Of a stretch of 64,000 nt of DNA, positions 16,844-25,634 are shown in pieces. A program made the translations under genes and the position numbers. The stretch lies in NCBI GenBank assembly GCA_964405435.1, contig CAYOOD010000026.1, positions 19,177 to 83,176 on the forward strand. The letters run 5' to 3'. Within the stretch, counting starts at the first letter, position 1, and every line of letters begins with the position of its first letter. The notes below the pieces were generated by a model that made no database searches, was not told the DNA's origin, and saw nothing but the letters and a program-made list of their open reading frames with translations. The DNA comes from DVEG01 sp964405435 (GTDB lineage: Bacteria > Cyanobacteriota > Cyanobacteriia > Cyanobacteriales > Oscillatoriaceae).

Positions 16844-17809
16844 GAGGACGGACGGATAAACAGCAGTCACTTCCATGATGGCTCGCGCCTGGTATCGGAG
16901 AACGCGCTCGCCTCCGAAAGAACTTTAGCGGACGCTTTCGGCGCTTCCGAGGGGACGAGAAAGCCCGGTGTTTCGGGAGAAATATAAAGTTTCAGTAAAG
17001 ACATCTTCCTTTTGGTATATTTAACTTAAGCCTTCAGATATACTTTTGGCAGCGATCGCAACTGTCTCGGTGGCCATTCAGGTTGCCCTACTACTCCTCT
17101 GGAGGGCGTCAGCGCCTGCGAAACCTAGAATCGCCTCCCTTCCCAGCCGCGAAAGTGAGCCTCGCTTTCTGCTCCACCGTAGGGCAAATTTTACAGTCCA
17201 TCAGCGCCTTGACAAATTACATCAATACACCCTATTGGTGATACATTTTGGCATTTTGCCAAAATTTGTAAGTTGTTGCAAAAATACATAAATTTTCACG
17301 CTGAGAAACAAGATTTAAAATTTTGCAAGTCAGGAGCGCGCTCCGCCCTCTCTCTGTGAAGACGGAATCACCGAGACAGCTTAGTATCTGTCGCATATCC
17401 GTACAAGCCACGACACGGGCAAACCAATCGAGATTATGTGAAAATTGCATGACTTCACAGTACGCCCCCTGAAACCTCCTGGCACGATTTGCGTCAAAGT
17501 AATTGAAAATCTTAATCAAGTGCGAAAGAGGGGCAGAACGTTACCACTGCGCCAGTTTGAACGGAATCGCCACTTTCGCGATCCCGGGCACGTTCTGCGG
17601 GTGTTTTGTTTTCCCCGTGCTGGCAGCTAGTGGAAAAAGCGCATCTCCTCAGCTCGATAGCGTTGCGAATGCAACGGGAACAATTGAGATATATATAGCA
17701 TCGTTGTACAGGGCATCACTATATTATTCGGAGGAAATGTCAGGTTTTGAGTCAGTTTTTGTGAGAGGCGACGCCAATCAGAGCGGTGAAGGAGAGCCAA
17801 AGTTTATTT
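16844..17809. other. Long gene-free region
   Basis: About 960 bases without a convincing gene. It contains a TTTTGGCA/TGCCAAAA palindrome near 17247-17265 and a TTGACA hexamer near 17211 without a matching -10. Three overlapping short frames look like chance. It may be decayed DNA. Confidence 0.4.
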
Positions 17810-18472
17810 ATGTCATTTAAGACGCTAGCTCAAATTTTAATAGCCTCTCTGACTTTTTCAGTTTCAGGGGCACATACAGCTTTATCTCAACCCGGTTTTC
17901 CTCCGGCTGTAATTAATCAGCAAACTGTCTCGGTAGAAACGACTTTTTTTAAATGTATTCCCTACGGAAATGATTTTTTTATTACCGTCGCTCAAAAAGG
18001 AGAAAAAGAAGCAGCTTTATTTCTGTGGGAACGAGAAAACTTTGACAGTGAAGTCTCTCCTCAAGAAGCCTGCAATAATTTGTCCCAACGCTTGACCGAT
18101 GTAGTCGCGCAGAATGGCGGTAATTTTAAAAGCTTGCTGTTGACAATGGGACGAGTCAGCGGCGAAACAGTCATGTGTCTGGTTAACAATTCGCAAAAAG
18201 GTTGTAACACGTCCAATACGCTGTTTACTTTGAACAAAAAAGATGCCAGACGGTATGCTAGAAAACCCGATGAGTTTTTGAAAAAGTTGACAAGTCTTCA
18301 CCCGCAGGACTGTCAAAGCACCATTTTTCAATTGGCAGGAAGTCCCAGCGTTGATATCGACAGGCAACCTTATTTCAGTTTGGACAACTGGGAAAATCAA
18401 TTTTTTGGGTCGAAAGTGGCGAGCAAAATTAATCATTCTACTTGCGCTTTTCCCTGTGTGGAAAAATGGTAG
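17810..18472 (+). CDS. COP23-domain exported protein
   Basis: This protein of about 220 residues starts MSFKTLAQILIASLTFSVSG, a signal peptide probably cleaved near AHTALSQ. The body has cysteines in FFKCIP, PQEACNN, VMCLV and KGCNTS. The layout (a beta-rich stretch, a FLWERENF segment, then a CNNLSQRLTDV helix) matches the COP23 family of cyanobacterial membrane-associated proteins, named after a circadian oscillating protein. A GTG eight codons upstream is possible, but the ATG gives a cleaner signal peptide. GGAGAG lies 13 bases upstream. Function is unknown. Confidence 0.7.
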   Translation: MSFKTLAQILIASLTFSVSGAHTALSQPGFPPAVINQQTVSVETTFFKCIPYGNDFFITVAQKGEKEAALFLWERENFDSEVSPQEACNNLSQRLTDVVAQNGGNFKSLLLTMGRVSGETVMCLVNNSQKGCNTSNTLFTLNKKDARRYARKPDEFLKKLTSLHPQDCQSTIFQLAGSPSVDIDRQPYFSLDNWENQFFGSKVASKINHSTCAFPCVEKW

Positions 18473-18589
18473 ATAGAGCGAGTTTATGATTATAAATAGA
18501 GCGATCGGGGAAATGAGTAAATGACGGCAGATGCGGGGCGATCGCAGCGCAACAGGAAGCGCGCGATCGCCCCGAAGTAGAAGCGCGTA

Positions 18590-19087
18590 CTACAGCCCGC
18601 GATCGTCCAACCAGGCGATCGCCTGAGAAACTGTCGAGAAATCCAGCAGCATTTCGCCAAATTCCTCTAATTGCGGGATGGATAATTGCTCCAGGCGTTC
18701 GGCGAACGAGCGATCGACCGCATCGAAGCGACGGGCGAGCAAGCGCAGGATCAGAGATAACTCTCCTTCCTTCCGTCCTCGTTGCGCTCCTCGTTGCTCA
18801 CCTTTTTGGATGATGTCCTGGTAGATTACAGATTCCTCCATAATTTCCTCTCTGAATAATTGGCTAATCAACTCTTTCTCAAATCGGAGACCGGCGAGAA
18901 TTTCGGCAGACGCTAAGATATTCCGGCGCTGTTCGGTTTCTTCGATCGTAGCGACTCGGGCGGCTACTTGCTCCAAGAGGGCGTCGGGCGACTCGCTCCT
19001 CGCGAGGGTTGCCAACGGCAAAAGCCCCGGATTCGCGAGTAAGGGCGCGGGGTCTTGCTCCCACATGCGAATCACGCGATAGCGGTG
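18590..19087 (-). pseudogene. Rpn-family (DUF4351) gene, C-terminal part, separated by an insertion
   Basis: This segment encodes HRYRVIRMWEQDPAP through the terminal AIAWLDDRGL, about 165 residues. It includes a Glu/Arg-rich region (KGEQRGAQRGRKEGELS) and the DUF4351-like tail typical of Rpn recombination-promoting nuclease/transposase-like proteins. The N-terminal nuclease part is at 20568-20918, with 1480 bp of IS DNA between. An open frame extends to 19117, but its first 10 codons belong to the IS end. Joining 19087 to 20568 restores one 282-residue frame, reading EGRNSSHRYRVIRMW at the joint. Confidence 0.9.
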
Positions 19088-20567
19088 TAACGACCAAATA
19101 ACTAAATATCCGGACATTGCCGGAAACCTATAAAGGCAGGCGGCGTTAATCTATATAATAGATGGCGCGGCGCGAGTTGTTCTAGGCCCTGTTTAGCTCA
19201 CATAACTAAAACGCGCGCGAGTTGATGTCGGCGCAGTGTCAGAAAAAATTCTGATAGAATTTGATTGGCAGGCAGCCCAAAAACTAAAAATGAAAGTCGT
19301 AGAAAGGCATTACATAGACAGACAGCACCGAGATTTTCCCACCTTGGATGATTTGTCCTTCAAGTCCAAGAACTTGTATAATTTGTGCAATTACTACATG
19401 AGGCAAAACTTTTTCGAGAAAGGTCGGCATTTGAATGACCGCCTGACTATCAAAGAGCTTTATGCTGTCCTGAAACCAACTGAAGCTTATCGGGCATTAC
19501 CAGCGAAGGTCAGCAATCAAGTTCTCAAGCAGGTTATTCACGATTGGACGGCGTGGAAAGAGGCAACAGTTGCCTACTTTGAGGACAGGAGTCAGTTTCA
19601 AAGGCCCCCTCAAATCCCTAAATACAAGCATAAAACTTGTGGCCGCAACCTTTTGGTGTACGACAATCAATCTATCGGTCAGGGAGGGAAAAAGAAGAAT
19701 AACGGATTGTTGCACTTGTCCCAAACTGATGTAGTTGTTCAGACCGGCGCTTTGGATGTCGTAGAGGTGCGCGTTGTACCGCGAACGGCATCTTACGTTA
19801 TCGAGGTGGTTTATGAAAAGCCTGTAAGTCTAGCCGAGCTTAATCCAAAGCTGATAGCAGGGATAGATTTAGGGATTGACAACCTGGCTGCCTTGGTATC
19901 AAATCAACCCGGTTTTGTACCGAGTTTAGTAGACGGCAAGTACCTGAAGTCTATAAATCAGGGCTATAACAAAAAGGTGGCCCAACTCAAATCGAAGTTA
20001 CAGTGCCCTTGTCAAACAAGCAAGCGGATACAACAGATTACTTTTAAGCGGAATAAACGAGTTGAAGATTACCTGCATAAAGCCAGTCGCTTCATTATAG
20101 ACCGCTTGGTAGAGGCGAGGATAAGCCAGCTAGTAATCGGAAAAAATCCTAATTGGAAGCAGGAAGTCGAGTTGGGGAAAAAGACCAACCAGACTTTTGT
20201 TTCTATTCCTCATGCTAAACTAATCGAAATGATTAGTTACAAGGCCGAACTCGTTGGGATTAAAGTGGTCGTGACGGATGAGTCCTACACCAGTAAAACA
20301 TCCTTTCTTGACTTAGAGCCTGTCGAAAAGCGCCAGTCTTATCAGGGCAAAAGAGTGAAGAGAGGCTTGTTTAGGGCCAGCAACGGCGTGCTGATTAATG
20401 CCGACGTAAACGGAGCTTTTAATATAATCCGAAAAGTAAGCGGAAACGAGCCTTTTAGTGAGGTAAGCGACCGTCTAGAGGTGTTTGCAGTTTCTCCTGT
20501 ACGGGTTTCTCCCGTGCGAAAAACAACCCAGAAAGTCAAGTAATGTCCGGCATTATCCGGCTTTTTG
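19088..20567 (+). mobile_element. TnpB-only IS200/IS605-type element inserted in rpn
   Basis: Boundaries come from the host gene: removing 19088-20567 restores the rpn reading frame exactly, with a 2-base ambiguity because TG is present at both junctions. No target duplication and no long terminal inverted repeats are seen, as expected for this family. Subterminal palindromes are TCCGG-ACATTG-CCGGA at 19109-19124 and CCGGCATTATCCGG at 20547-20560. Only tnpB is present. TnpA (Y1 transposase) is missing, so movement would need help in trans. Confidence 0.85.
19290..20543 (+). CDS. tnpB: RNA-guided endonuclease TnpB (IS605 family)
   Basis: Start at ATG 19290 (MKVVERHYIDRQHRDF) gives 417 residues; a GTG 18 codons upstream is open, but family proteins begin near the MKVVERH motif. 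It has the helix-turn-helix-like N-terminus (LSFKSKNLYNLCNYYMRQ) and three RuvC motifs: LIAGIDLGIDNLA, VTDESYTSKTS and INADVNGAFNIIRK. The zinc-ribbon cysteines normally near the second motif are absent (TSKTSFLDLE). The catalytic Asp, Glu and Asp appear present. TnpB uses an omega-RNA from its 3' end and the right end to cut at the empty site. Confidence 0.9.
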   Translation: MKVVERHYIDRQHRDFPTLDDLSFKSKNLYNLCNYYMRQNFFEKGRHLNDRLTIKELYAVLKPTEAYRALPAKVSNQVLKQVIHDWTAWKEATVAYFEDRSQFQRPPQIPKYKHKTCGRNLLVYDNQSIGQGGKKKNNGLLHLSQTDVVVQTGALDVVEVRVVPRTASYVIEVVYEKPVSLAELNPKLIAGIDLGIDNLAALVSNQPGFVPSLVDGKYLKSINQGYNKKVAQLKSKLQCPCQTSKRIQQITFKRNKRVEDYLHKASRFIIDRLVEARISQLVIGKNPNWKQEVELGKKTNQTFVSIPHAKLIEMISYKAELVGIKVVVTDESYTSKTSFLDLEPVEKRQSYQGKRVKRGLFRASNGVLINADVNGAFNIIRKVSGNEPFSEVSDRLEVFAVSPVRVSPVRKTTQKVK

Positions 20568-20918
20568 GGAACTGTTGCGCCCCTCGTAGCGATCGCTAAA
20601 CACACCGGGCGAGCTTGTCTGCTTGAGAAAAATCACTACTTGCTCGATTTCTCGACCCCAGTATTGGGCTTGCAGTCGCGCCCAGTAGTTTACCATCCGA
20701 AACGGGATAGGCGGTTCTGATGCGGGTTTGGTTTGAAATTCTAGGTGCAGAATTTCACTGTCGATTTCCAGCAGGATGAGGGCATCCGCTCGAATCGGTT
20801 CGTTGCTAAGCTCCGTCTTGAGTACCTGGATGCTGGCAGTCTCTTTGGCGAGGAGCCAGCGAGCAAAATCGGCTGGGTACTCTTCAGCTAGATATTTGCA
20901 GGTGTTGTCGTAGGCCAA
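20568..20918 (-). pseudogene. Rpn-family gene, N-terminal nuclease part, separated by an insertion
   Basis: It encodes 117 residues starting MAYDNTCKYLAEEYPADFARW. It includes a PD-(D/E)XK-like core: IRADALILLEIDSEILHLEFQ, with Asp and the Glu-x-Gln pair. The frame then runs four codons into IS sequence and stops at 20553. With the C-terminal part at 18590-19087 it forms a normal-length Rpn protein. The truncated product keeps the nuclease core but loses the C-terminal region. Confidence 0.9.
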
Positions 20919-21083
20919 AGGTAAATTTCTGTTGGAGATGGCTTAATATAGTTTATAGCAAAGTTCGCAGATTTGGCGACTATTTTAGTATTTTTTATAA
21001 AAAAATATGTACTTTAATGGATGAACTTTACAAATTTTTCTCTCTATGAGATAATAGGGAATAGGCTGAATTGGGAAGTATCT

Positions 21084-24000
21084 ATGAACGAGTGCGATCG
21101 GCAACGAGTAGAGATATTTTTGGCCAAATGGCAAGGCACTAGCGGTCACGAACGAGCCAATAAAGACGCATTTTTTCTGGATTTGTGCGAGGCATTGGGC
21201 GTAGAGCGTCCGCCCGCAAAAGGCAGCATCCCTGGCGATCCCTATTGCTTCGAGAAGGATGTCAAGTTTTTCTATCCTGATGGCCAAATAATAACTAAAT
21301 TTGCTGATTTTTACAAAGCTGGCCATTTTCTCATCGAAGCCAAGCAGGGAGGTGAAACCACGGGAAAAGGCACTGCCAAGCGGGGAACGGCAACCTATCG
21401 AAAAGAAATGGAAAAGGCATTCCGTCAGGCTTTTTCGTATGCCGAGCGCCTCAAGCCAAACCCGCCGTTTCTGCTCACCTGCGATATTGGCTCTCACTTT
21501 GAGCTGTGGTTAGGCTTCAGTGGCGATTATGGCGGCTATGGGGCGCGTGAAAATATTTCGTTAAAAGATTTATCAAAACCAGATAAATTTGACCTATTTG
21601 TAGATATTTTCACCAATCCTCAAAAGCGCAACCCAGAGAAAATAAGGGCGCGAGTGACGCGAGAGGTAGCAGGTGATTTAGCGAAATTGGCAAAATCCCT
21701 AGAAGGGCAAAAGCACGCTCCTCAAAAAGTCGCTAACTTTCTGATGCGCTGTATCTTTACGATGTTTGCGGAAGATGTGGGATTGCTTGATGGAGATATT
21801 TTCATAAAAGCATTGAAAGAGCGCTGGATTCCTCACCCTGCCACGTTCAAAACTGAGGTAGAATCTCTGTGGCAGACGATGAATTCAGGGGGGAAGTTTG
21901 GGTTTGAAGATATCCCGGAATTTAATGGTAGTTTCTTTGTCGATGCTGCGGCGTTTCAACTCACTGCCGAACAGTTACAGGTTTTATTCCAAGCAGCCGA
22001 TCGCGATTGGAGTCAGGTAGAGCCGGCGATTTTTGGCACGCTGCTAGAACGGGCGCTCGGTATCAAGGAACGCAGTAAATTAGGGGCACACTACACGCCC
22101 CGCTCTTATGTAGAAAGGCTGGTGCGTCCCGCCATCGTCGAACCGCTGCGCGATCGCTGGGATCTGATACAATTAGAAGTAAATCAGTCTTTGGAAAATG
22201 GGGAACAAGAACCAACCGCCAGCCAGAAAAAAAAGGCGGCACTGATTTTGCAGGAATTCCTCAAAGAGCTGCGAGAGATAAAAATTCTCGATCCGGCTTG
22301 CGGAACAGGCAATTTTTTATATGTAACGCTAGATTTGCTCAAGGGGCTGGAGTCGGAAGTGCTGCGGCGGTTGGCAGAAATTACTAACACTAGCTCCGAG
22401 CAATTGATGTTGGACATCCAACAAACGCAAATCAGTCCGGCGCAATTTCTGGGAATTGAAATCAATCCGAGAGCAGCGGCGATCGCAGAACTCGTTATCT
22501 GGATCGGTTACCTGCAATGGCACTTCAAGCGGTTTGGCGCGATCGCACCGCCAGAGCCTATTTTACAAGCATTTAACAATATCGAATATCGCGATGCCGT
22601 GCTATCATGGGATGGCAAAGAGCCGGCGATCGATCCTGCCACAAAGCAGCCCCGCACTCGGTGGGGCGGGCGATTGGTGAAACATCCCGTAACCGGTGAA
22701 GACGTGCCAGACGCGACCGACCAAATCCCCATCGAGCGCTACATCAATCCGCGCCCCGCTGAATGGCCTGCTGCTAACTATATCGTATCGAATCCGCCGT
22801 TTATCGGCAATGCAAGAATGCGGGAAATGTTGGGCGATGGCTATGCAGAAGCCTTGCGCGAAACCTATCAAGACGTGCCAGATACAGTCGATTATGTGAT
22901 GTACTGGTGGCACAAAGCCGCTGAGTTAGTCCGACACGGCAAAGTAGAACGGTTTGGATTGATTACAACCAATAGCATTCGCCAAGTGCGGCAGCGGGGA
23001 GTTATTGAATTTCACTTGAAGCAAAAGAATCCCATCCGGCTGATTTTTGCCATTCCCGATCACCCGTGGACGGATGACGGGGCAGCAGTTAGAATTGCCA
23101 TGACTGTAGCAGCGTTAGACGATCCGAAGCTGCCCTTTAGGATGGCGCAGCTCGGTACAGTCATAACTGAAGGGGAAGGGGAAACACCGGAAGATTCAGC
23201 GGATCGCGTTCAAGTGCGATCGCAGGATGCCGGACGGATCTTTAGCAATCTGCAAGCCGGTGTAGATGTCACTCAAGCCCAGCCACTCAAAGCCAATGAC
23301 AGGCTTTCCAGTCGCGGCGTTATTCTATTTGGTTCGGGATTTGCGATCGCTCCACCTGACTTTGAACAAATTGAGTCAGAAGTTTTATTTTTGTATCTGA
23401 ATGGGCGAGACTTTATGCAGCGATCGCGCCAGCTCAGAGTCATTGACTTATTCGGTCTAAAACCTGAAGAAGCTCAAAAACGTTATCCAAGGGCTTATCA
23501 GTGGTTGCTGGAAAGAGTCAAGCCGGAGCGAGATGCTAACCGCGACAATAATCTGCGTGAAAATTGGTGGTTATTTGGCCGGACAAGACCCGAACTTCGA
23601 GCGGCATTACAAGGCGTCAAACGCTATATAGCAACCGTTGAAACTAGCAAACACCGAGTCTTCAGATTTCTAGATACAAGTGTAGTAGCTGACAATAAAC
23701 TTGTCGCGATCGCCCTTGATGATGCTTACTTTTTAGGCATTCTGTCCAGTAAAATTCATGTCTCTTGGTCTCTAGCAGCAGGGGGATGGTTGGGGTTCGG
23801 AAATGACCCGGTTTATGTCAAAACACGATGCTTCGAGCCTTTCCCCTTCCCCGACGCCACGCCCGCCCAAAAACAAACGATTCGCAACTTGGGAGAAAGA
23901 TTAGATGCCCATCGCAAGCGCGTACAATCCCAGCATTCTGATGTCACTATCACTGGAATGTACAACCTGCTGGAAAAATTGCGGTCTGGCGAACCTTTTA

Positions 24001-24524
24001 CCGACAGCGATCGCGCCTATAACGACAAAGCGCTGGTTTCCACCCTCAAGCAGATACACGACGAACTCGATGCAGCGGTGCTGGATGCCTACGGATGGGC
24101 GCAAGAACTCGGCGATGAGGAGATTTTAGCGCGTCTAGTCGCTCTCAATGCCGAACGCGCCGCCGAAGAACGAAACGGATTGATTCGCTGGTTGCGTTCC
24201 GAGTATCAAGCACCCACGGCAGTCAGTACGCAAATGGCGATCGCTGGAATTGCCGATACCGAAGAAGTCACAGCCACACCCGCAGAACAAAAAATTTGGC
24301 CAAAACAACTCAAAGATCAACTCGCCAGCATTCGCGACTTGCTCCGCACTGCTGGCGGCGAGTGGAGTGTCGAACAAGTCGCGGCGCAATTCAAAGGCGC
24401 GCAAAGACAGAAAAAAGCGATCGCCCAACATTTAGAAAGTCTGGAATGGTTCGGAATTTTGCTCAGCCGCACGCTAGACGGCTCGCCCCGCTGGCATTAC
24501 GCTGAAATTTCCCTAGTGAATTAA
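21084..24524 (+). CDS. Single-chain Type IIL (MmeI-like) restriction-modification enzyme
   Basis: This protein of about 1146 residues combines nuclease, methyltransferase and specificity functions. Near the N-terminus D75 is followed by nine residues and then EAK (E85, K87), the D-X9-EXK nuclease motif known from MmeI. The N6-adenine methyltransferase core has motif I LDPACGTGNFLY and motif IV SNPPFIG. A target-recognition region and a C-terminal winged-helix-like tail (GGEWSVEQVAAQFKGAQRQ) follow. The ATG at 21084 has GGGAAG five bases before it; an upstream ATG at 21021 is weaker. It is longer than MmeI (about 919 aa). No separate methylase or nuclease is near. Confidence 0.85.
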   Translation: MNECDRQRVEIFLAKWQGTSGHERANKDAFFLDLCEALGVERPPAKGSIPGDPYCFEKDVKFFYPDGQIITKFADFYKAGHFLIEAKQGGETTGKGTAKRGTATYRKEMEKAFRQAFSYAERLKPNPPFLLTCDIGSHFELWLGFSGDYGGYGARENISLKDLSKPDKFDLFVDIFTNPQKRNPEKIRARVTREVAGDLAKLAKSLEGQKHAPQKVANFLMRCIFTMFAEDVGLLDGDIFIKALKERWIPHPATFKTEVESLWQTMNSGGKFGFEDIPEFNGSFFVDAAAFQLTAEQLQVLFQAADRDWSQVEPAIFGTLLERALGIKERSKLGAHYTPRSYVERLVRPAIVEPLRDRWDLIQLEVNQSLENGEQEPTASQKKKAALILQEFLKELREIKILDPACGTGNFLYVTLDLLKGLESEVLRRLAEITNTSSEQLMLDIQQTQISPAQFLGIEINPRAAAIAELVIWIGYLQWHFKRFGAIAPPEPILQAFNNIEYRDAVLSWDGKEPAIDPATKQPRTRWGGRLVKHPVTGEDVPDATDQIPIERYINPRPAEWPAANYIVSNPPFIGNARMREMLGDGYAEALRETYQDVPDTVDYVMYWWHKAAELVRHGKVERFGLITTNSIRQVRQRGVIEFHLKQKNPIRLIFAIPDHPWTDDGAAVRIAMTVAALDDPKLPFRMAQLGTVITEGEGETPEDSADRVQVRSQDAGRIFSNLQAGVDVTQAQPLKANDRLSSRGVILFGSGFAIAPPDFEQIESEVLFLYLNGRDFMQRSRQLRVIDLFGLKPEEAQKRYPRAYQWLLERVKPERDANRDNNLRENWWLFGRTRPELRAALQGVKRYIATVETSKHRVFRFLDTSVVADNKLVAIALDDAYFLGILSSKIHVSWSLAAGGWLGFGNDPVYVKTRCFEPFPFPDATPAQKQTIRNLGERLDAHRKRVQSQHSDVTITGMYNLLEKLRSGEPFTDSDRAYNDKALVSTLKQIHDELDAAVLDAYGWAQELGDEEILARLVALNAERAAEERNGLIRWLRSEYQAPTAVSTQMAIAGIADTEEVTATPAEQKIWPKQLKDQLASIRDLLRTAGGEWSVEQVAAQFKGAQRQKKAIAQHLESLEWFGILLSRTLDGSPRWHYAEISLVN

Positions 24525-24628
24525 CCCTCTTTTTCGTCTTCCTCTGCGTTCTGAAGCGTTCTGAAGCGGTTCAACTCAAAAAACGCGATCGCGCTTCCCC
24601 TCCCTTTTCCTAACGGAGGAGGGATAAA

Positions 24629-25345
24629 TTACTCTTCTTCCGGCACGTCAAAGTTCACGCGATCGTAAATATCGAGCAGGGAAATTTGAAACTCGATCGC
24701 AGACAGGGACAATACCGCCTCAGCCGATTCGTAATAAGCGATCGACCATCGGTTATCATCTAACTTAGCATATTGCTCGACTCGATAGGTATATTGGTCA
24801 ATTAAAATATATTCTCTAAATTCGGGAATTGAGCGATAATAGTCAAATTTATCGCCGCGATCGTGATTTTTTGTAGAATTTGACAAAACCTCAACAATCA
24901 GCAACGGATTTGTCACGGTTGTCGTGCCCGTCCCCGCATAGATAGGTTCTCCCTGAATCACCATCACGTCGGGATAGACGTGGCGGCGATAGCGCGGTAT
25001 CCACACGCGCACGTCACCGATAAATATCTCGTAATTTTGCCGCCTCATAGCAATTTTAAAGTTCGTGCTAAAATTCAGCGCGATTTTGTTGTGGTTGGTG
25101 GTTCCGCCTGTCATGGGGACTATTTCTCCGTCGTGATATTCACTTTTGTACTCGGCAGTTTCCTCTAGGGCGAGATATTCTTCTACGGTGTAGTAGCGTT
25201 TTTCTGTCTGAGTTGTCATCTCTTCTTCCTCCGGATACAGGGGGATTATTTCTCCGTCGTGGTATTCGCTTTTATATTCGGCTTTTTCCTCTAGGGCGAG
25301 ATATTCTTCTACGGTGTAATAGCGTTTTTTTGGTTTTTCTTGCAT
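24629..25345 (-). CDS. Uma2-family protein (PD-(D/E)XK fold) with duplicated N-terminus
   Basis: ATG at 25345, preceded by AAAGAGG, gives 238 residues. The Uma2 core shows VYPDVMVI, LLIVEVLSNST and EFREYILID, a restriction-endonuclease-like fold of unknown role that is greatly expanded in cyanobacteria. Residues KRYYTVEEYLALEE and SEYHDGEI occur twice, 42 codons apart, so the N-terminal module is tandemly duplicated. The inner Met (MTTQTEKRYY) probably marks the ancestral start. It is convergent with the restriction-modification gene. Confidence 0.85.
   Translation of the reverse strand: MQEKPKKRYYTVEEYLALEEKAEYKSEYHDGEIIPLYPEEEEMTTQTEKRYYTVEEYLALEETAEYKSEYHDGEIVPMTGGTTNHNKIALNFSTNFKIAMRRQNYEIFIGDVRVWIPRYRRHVYPDVMVIQGEPIYAGTGTTTVTNPLLIVEVLSNSTKNHDRGDKFDYYRSIPEFREYILIDQYTYRVEQYAKLDDNRWSIAYYESAEAVLSLSAIEFQISLLDIYDRVNFDVPEEE
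25119..25329. repeat. Tandem duplication, 85-bp arms at 126-bp offset
   Basis: Bases 25119-25203 and 25245-25329 are near-identical, differing at about nine positions. The offset is 126 bp, exactly 42 codons, so the reading frame is kept. Confidence 0.85.
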
Positions 25346-25634
25346 GTTAACCTCTTTTTGGATATCGTAACATTTGGCTAGGGTAGAGGGATTGGGCGCG
25401 ATCGCCTTTCTGGCTGCTTTGCCCGCGCCATCCGCAAGCGAATCGCGGAACATGCCCGAGCTTGCTACTCCCCCGCACCCAAAGCTAGATAAGTATAAAT
25501 GCTTATTTACAGGCCCGATAGCCTGCTTGGATGAGAAGCGCGATCGCGAATTCCAAAAATCTTCAACTTGACCGCAACCAATTTTTCTGCATAATTTGAT
25601 ACGCTTACTACAATAGTCTTGGGAACGAGTAAGC

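Noticed and set aside
17232..17519. 95-codon minus-strand frame in the long gene-free region
   Set aside because: No family resemblance, no ribosome-binding site, and it overlaps other frames of similar length. Chance is likely.
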